Shown here: piece after piece, positions 4,731 through 5,466 of the stretch
How positions within the stretch are numbered: position 1 is the stretch's first letter
How the letters are laid out: each line of letters starts with the position of its first letter
NCBI GenBank assembly: GCA_902462525.1
Contig: CABQCA010000154.1
Location: 1 to 5,466, forward strand
Length of the DNA stretch: 5,466 bases
Reading direction: 5' to 3'
Source: an uncultured Porphyromonadaceae bacterium
GTDB taxonomy: Bacteria > Bacteroidota > Bacteroidia > Bacteroidales > Muribaculaceae
Notes under the pieces: generated by a model
Told to the model about the DNA's origin: nothing
Seen by the model: only the letters and a program-made list of their open reading frames with translations
The model's database searches: none
Position numbers and translations under genes: made by a program

Positions 4731-5466
4731 TCACTGACTGATGTGCACATCCATCTGCGGGAACGGGAAGTTTATTCCGGCTTCGGGTAACTGCTTGTAT
4801 ATCTTTTCGTTGATATCGTAGAAAAGTCCCCAGTAGTTCGATGTGTAGGTCCATGCGGTCACCTTGAGGTCGACCGAGCTCGAGGCCAGCGCCGCCACCT
4901 GGACGGAAGGCGATCGATCGATGCCGGTCTGCTCGAAAGCGTAGATAATGGTGCCGTCGTCGGCAAGTTTGCGTTTCACCTCATTGTGTTTGCGGCTGAA
5001 GAAACGGCGCCACCACGACAGGGGCTTGGTTTCAGCTTCATCTTCAACGGGGGCAGCATTGGCTGCTTTCTGCTCCTGCCGCACCTCTTCGCGGCGCTTG
5101 CGGTCGTCCTCGATATACTGTCTGACCACACGCGGATCTGCATCGAGGATTTCGAGTATTTTCGCACGCGCGGCGTCAACGGAATCGCCGTAGGCAATGC
5201 TCACAATCCAGTCGACGCGCCGGTAGTCGAGTTTCGAGAAGTTGTTGATGCTGCCTGTGCTGAGTCCGCCATTAGGAATGATAATCGATTTATTGTCGGG
5301 CGTGGTGATGACAGTATGAAAAATCTGAATCTCGCGAACTGTTCCGGCATAGCCCTGCGCCTCGATATAGTCGCCTACTTTATATGGTTTCAGCAGCAGA
5401 ATAAGCACACCGCCGGCAAAATTCTGGAGAGTTCCGCTCAGCGCCATGCCGATAGCTACGCCGGCC
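4731..5466 (-). CDS. MscS-family mechanosensitive channel, 5' truncated by window edge
   Basis: The C-terminal part of a small-conductance mechanosensitive channel that releases solutes under osmotic downshock. The reading frame stays open to the window edge: the six codons before the internal ATG at 5445-5447 encode AGVAIG, continuing into MALSGTLQNFAGG, which is the pore-lining TM3 helix. That ATG is therefore not the start, and TM1-TM2 lie outside. Numbering from that Met, the beta domain includes VGDYIEAQGYAGTV (24-37) and IIIPNG (55-60), and the C-terminus has the family motif GINFPFPQMDV (224-234). Relative to E. coli MscS, the kink glycine G113 is kept, while pore residues L105 and L109 appear as Val and Met. 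About 70 extra, highly charged residues (108-179) interrupt the cytoplasmic domain. It is the first visible gene of the operon with the peptidase and the BamE-like lipoprotein. Confidence 0.95.
   Translation of the reverse strand, partial: AGVAIGMALSGTLQNFAGGVLILLLKPYKVGDYIEAQGYAGTVREIQIFHTVITTPDNKSIIIPNGGLSTGSINNFSKLDYRRVDWIVSIAYGDSVDAARAKILEILDADPRVVRQYIEDDRKRREEVRQEQKAANAAPVEDEAETKPLSWWRRFFSRKHNEVKRKLADDGTIIYAFEQTGIDRSPSVQVAALASSSVDLKVTAWTYTSNYWGLFYDINEKIYKQLPEAGINFPFPQMDVHISQ

Noticed and set aside
3363..4790. 475-codon open frame on the plus strand
   Set aside because: It is antisense to the peptidase, which has an intact catalytic triad and full-length family match. The antisense product has no recognisable motif and reflects the codon bias of the real gene.
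5445..5447. Internal ATG as start of the MscS gene
   Set aside because: The frame remains open upstream and encodes AGVAIG, which continues the conserved TM3 pore helix, so the true start lies beyond the window.

Overview
The window looks like a Bacteroidales chromosome, most probably a gut member such as Muribaculaceae. Four observations support this. Three proteins carry Bacteroidota-style lipoprotein signal peptides. One promoter fits the Bacteroidota TTTG / TAnnTTTG pattern. The gene starts lack clear Shine-Dalgarno sequences. The protein families are typical of gut Bacteroidales. The order-level placement is fairly secure; the family-level guess is inference.

All four genes lie on the minus strand, so transcription runs from high to low coordinates. 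Three form a tight cluster that begins beyond the right edge: (1) an MscS-type mechanosensitive channel, 5' truncated by the window edge (5466-4731); (2) after a 33-base gap, a lipoprotein form of prolyl oligopeptidase with an intact S559/D644/H679 triad (4697-2562); (3) overlapping it by ATGA, a lipoprotein of unknown function ending in a BamE/SmpA-OmlA-like domain (2565-1591). The shared theme is the cell envelope: one membrane channel and two lipid-anchored exported proteins.

The 324-base gap from 1590 to 1267 is the most unusual non-coding part. Reading in the direction of transcription, it holds a strong GC-rich hairpin a few bases after the last stop, then a cluster of six 14-base tandem repeats with self-complementary cores. 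Next come a 45-base AT-rich inverted repeat that may be the operon terminator, and a Bacteroidota-type promoter.

That promoter drives the fourth gene, a serpin lipoprotein (1266-67), a secreted suicide inhibitor of serine proteases with an Ala-Ala-Ala-Gly-Pro-Pro reactive-site region. A terminator-like AT-rich hairpin follows its stop codon. The serpin gene and its upstream DNA appear more AT-rich than the operon.

No RNA genes, CRISPR arrays, insertion sequences or phage genes were seen. The most informative points are the repeat cluster whose palindromic cores change by paired substitutions, the atypical hinge-proximal and reactive-loop segments of the serpin, and a roughly 70-residue insertion in the MscS cytoplasmic domain.
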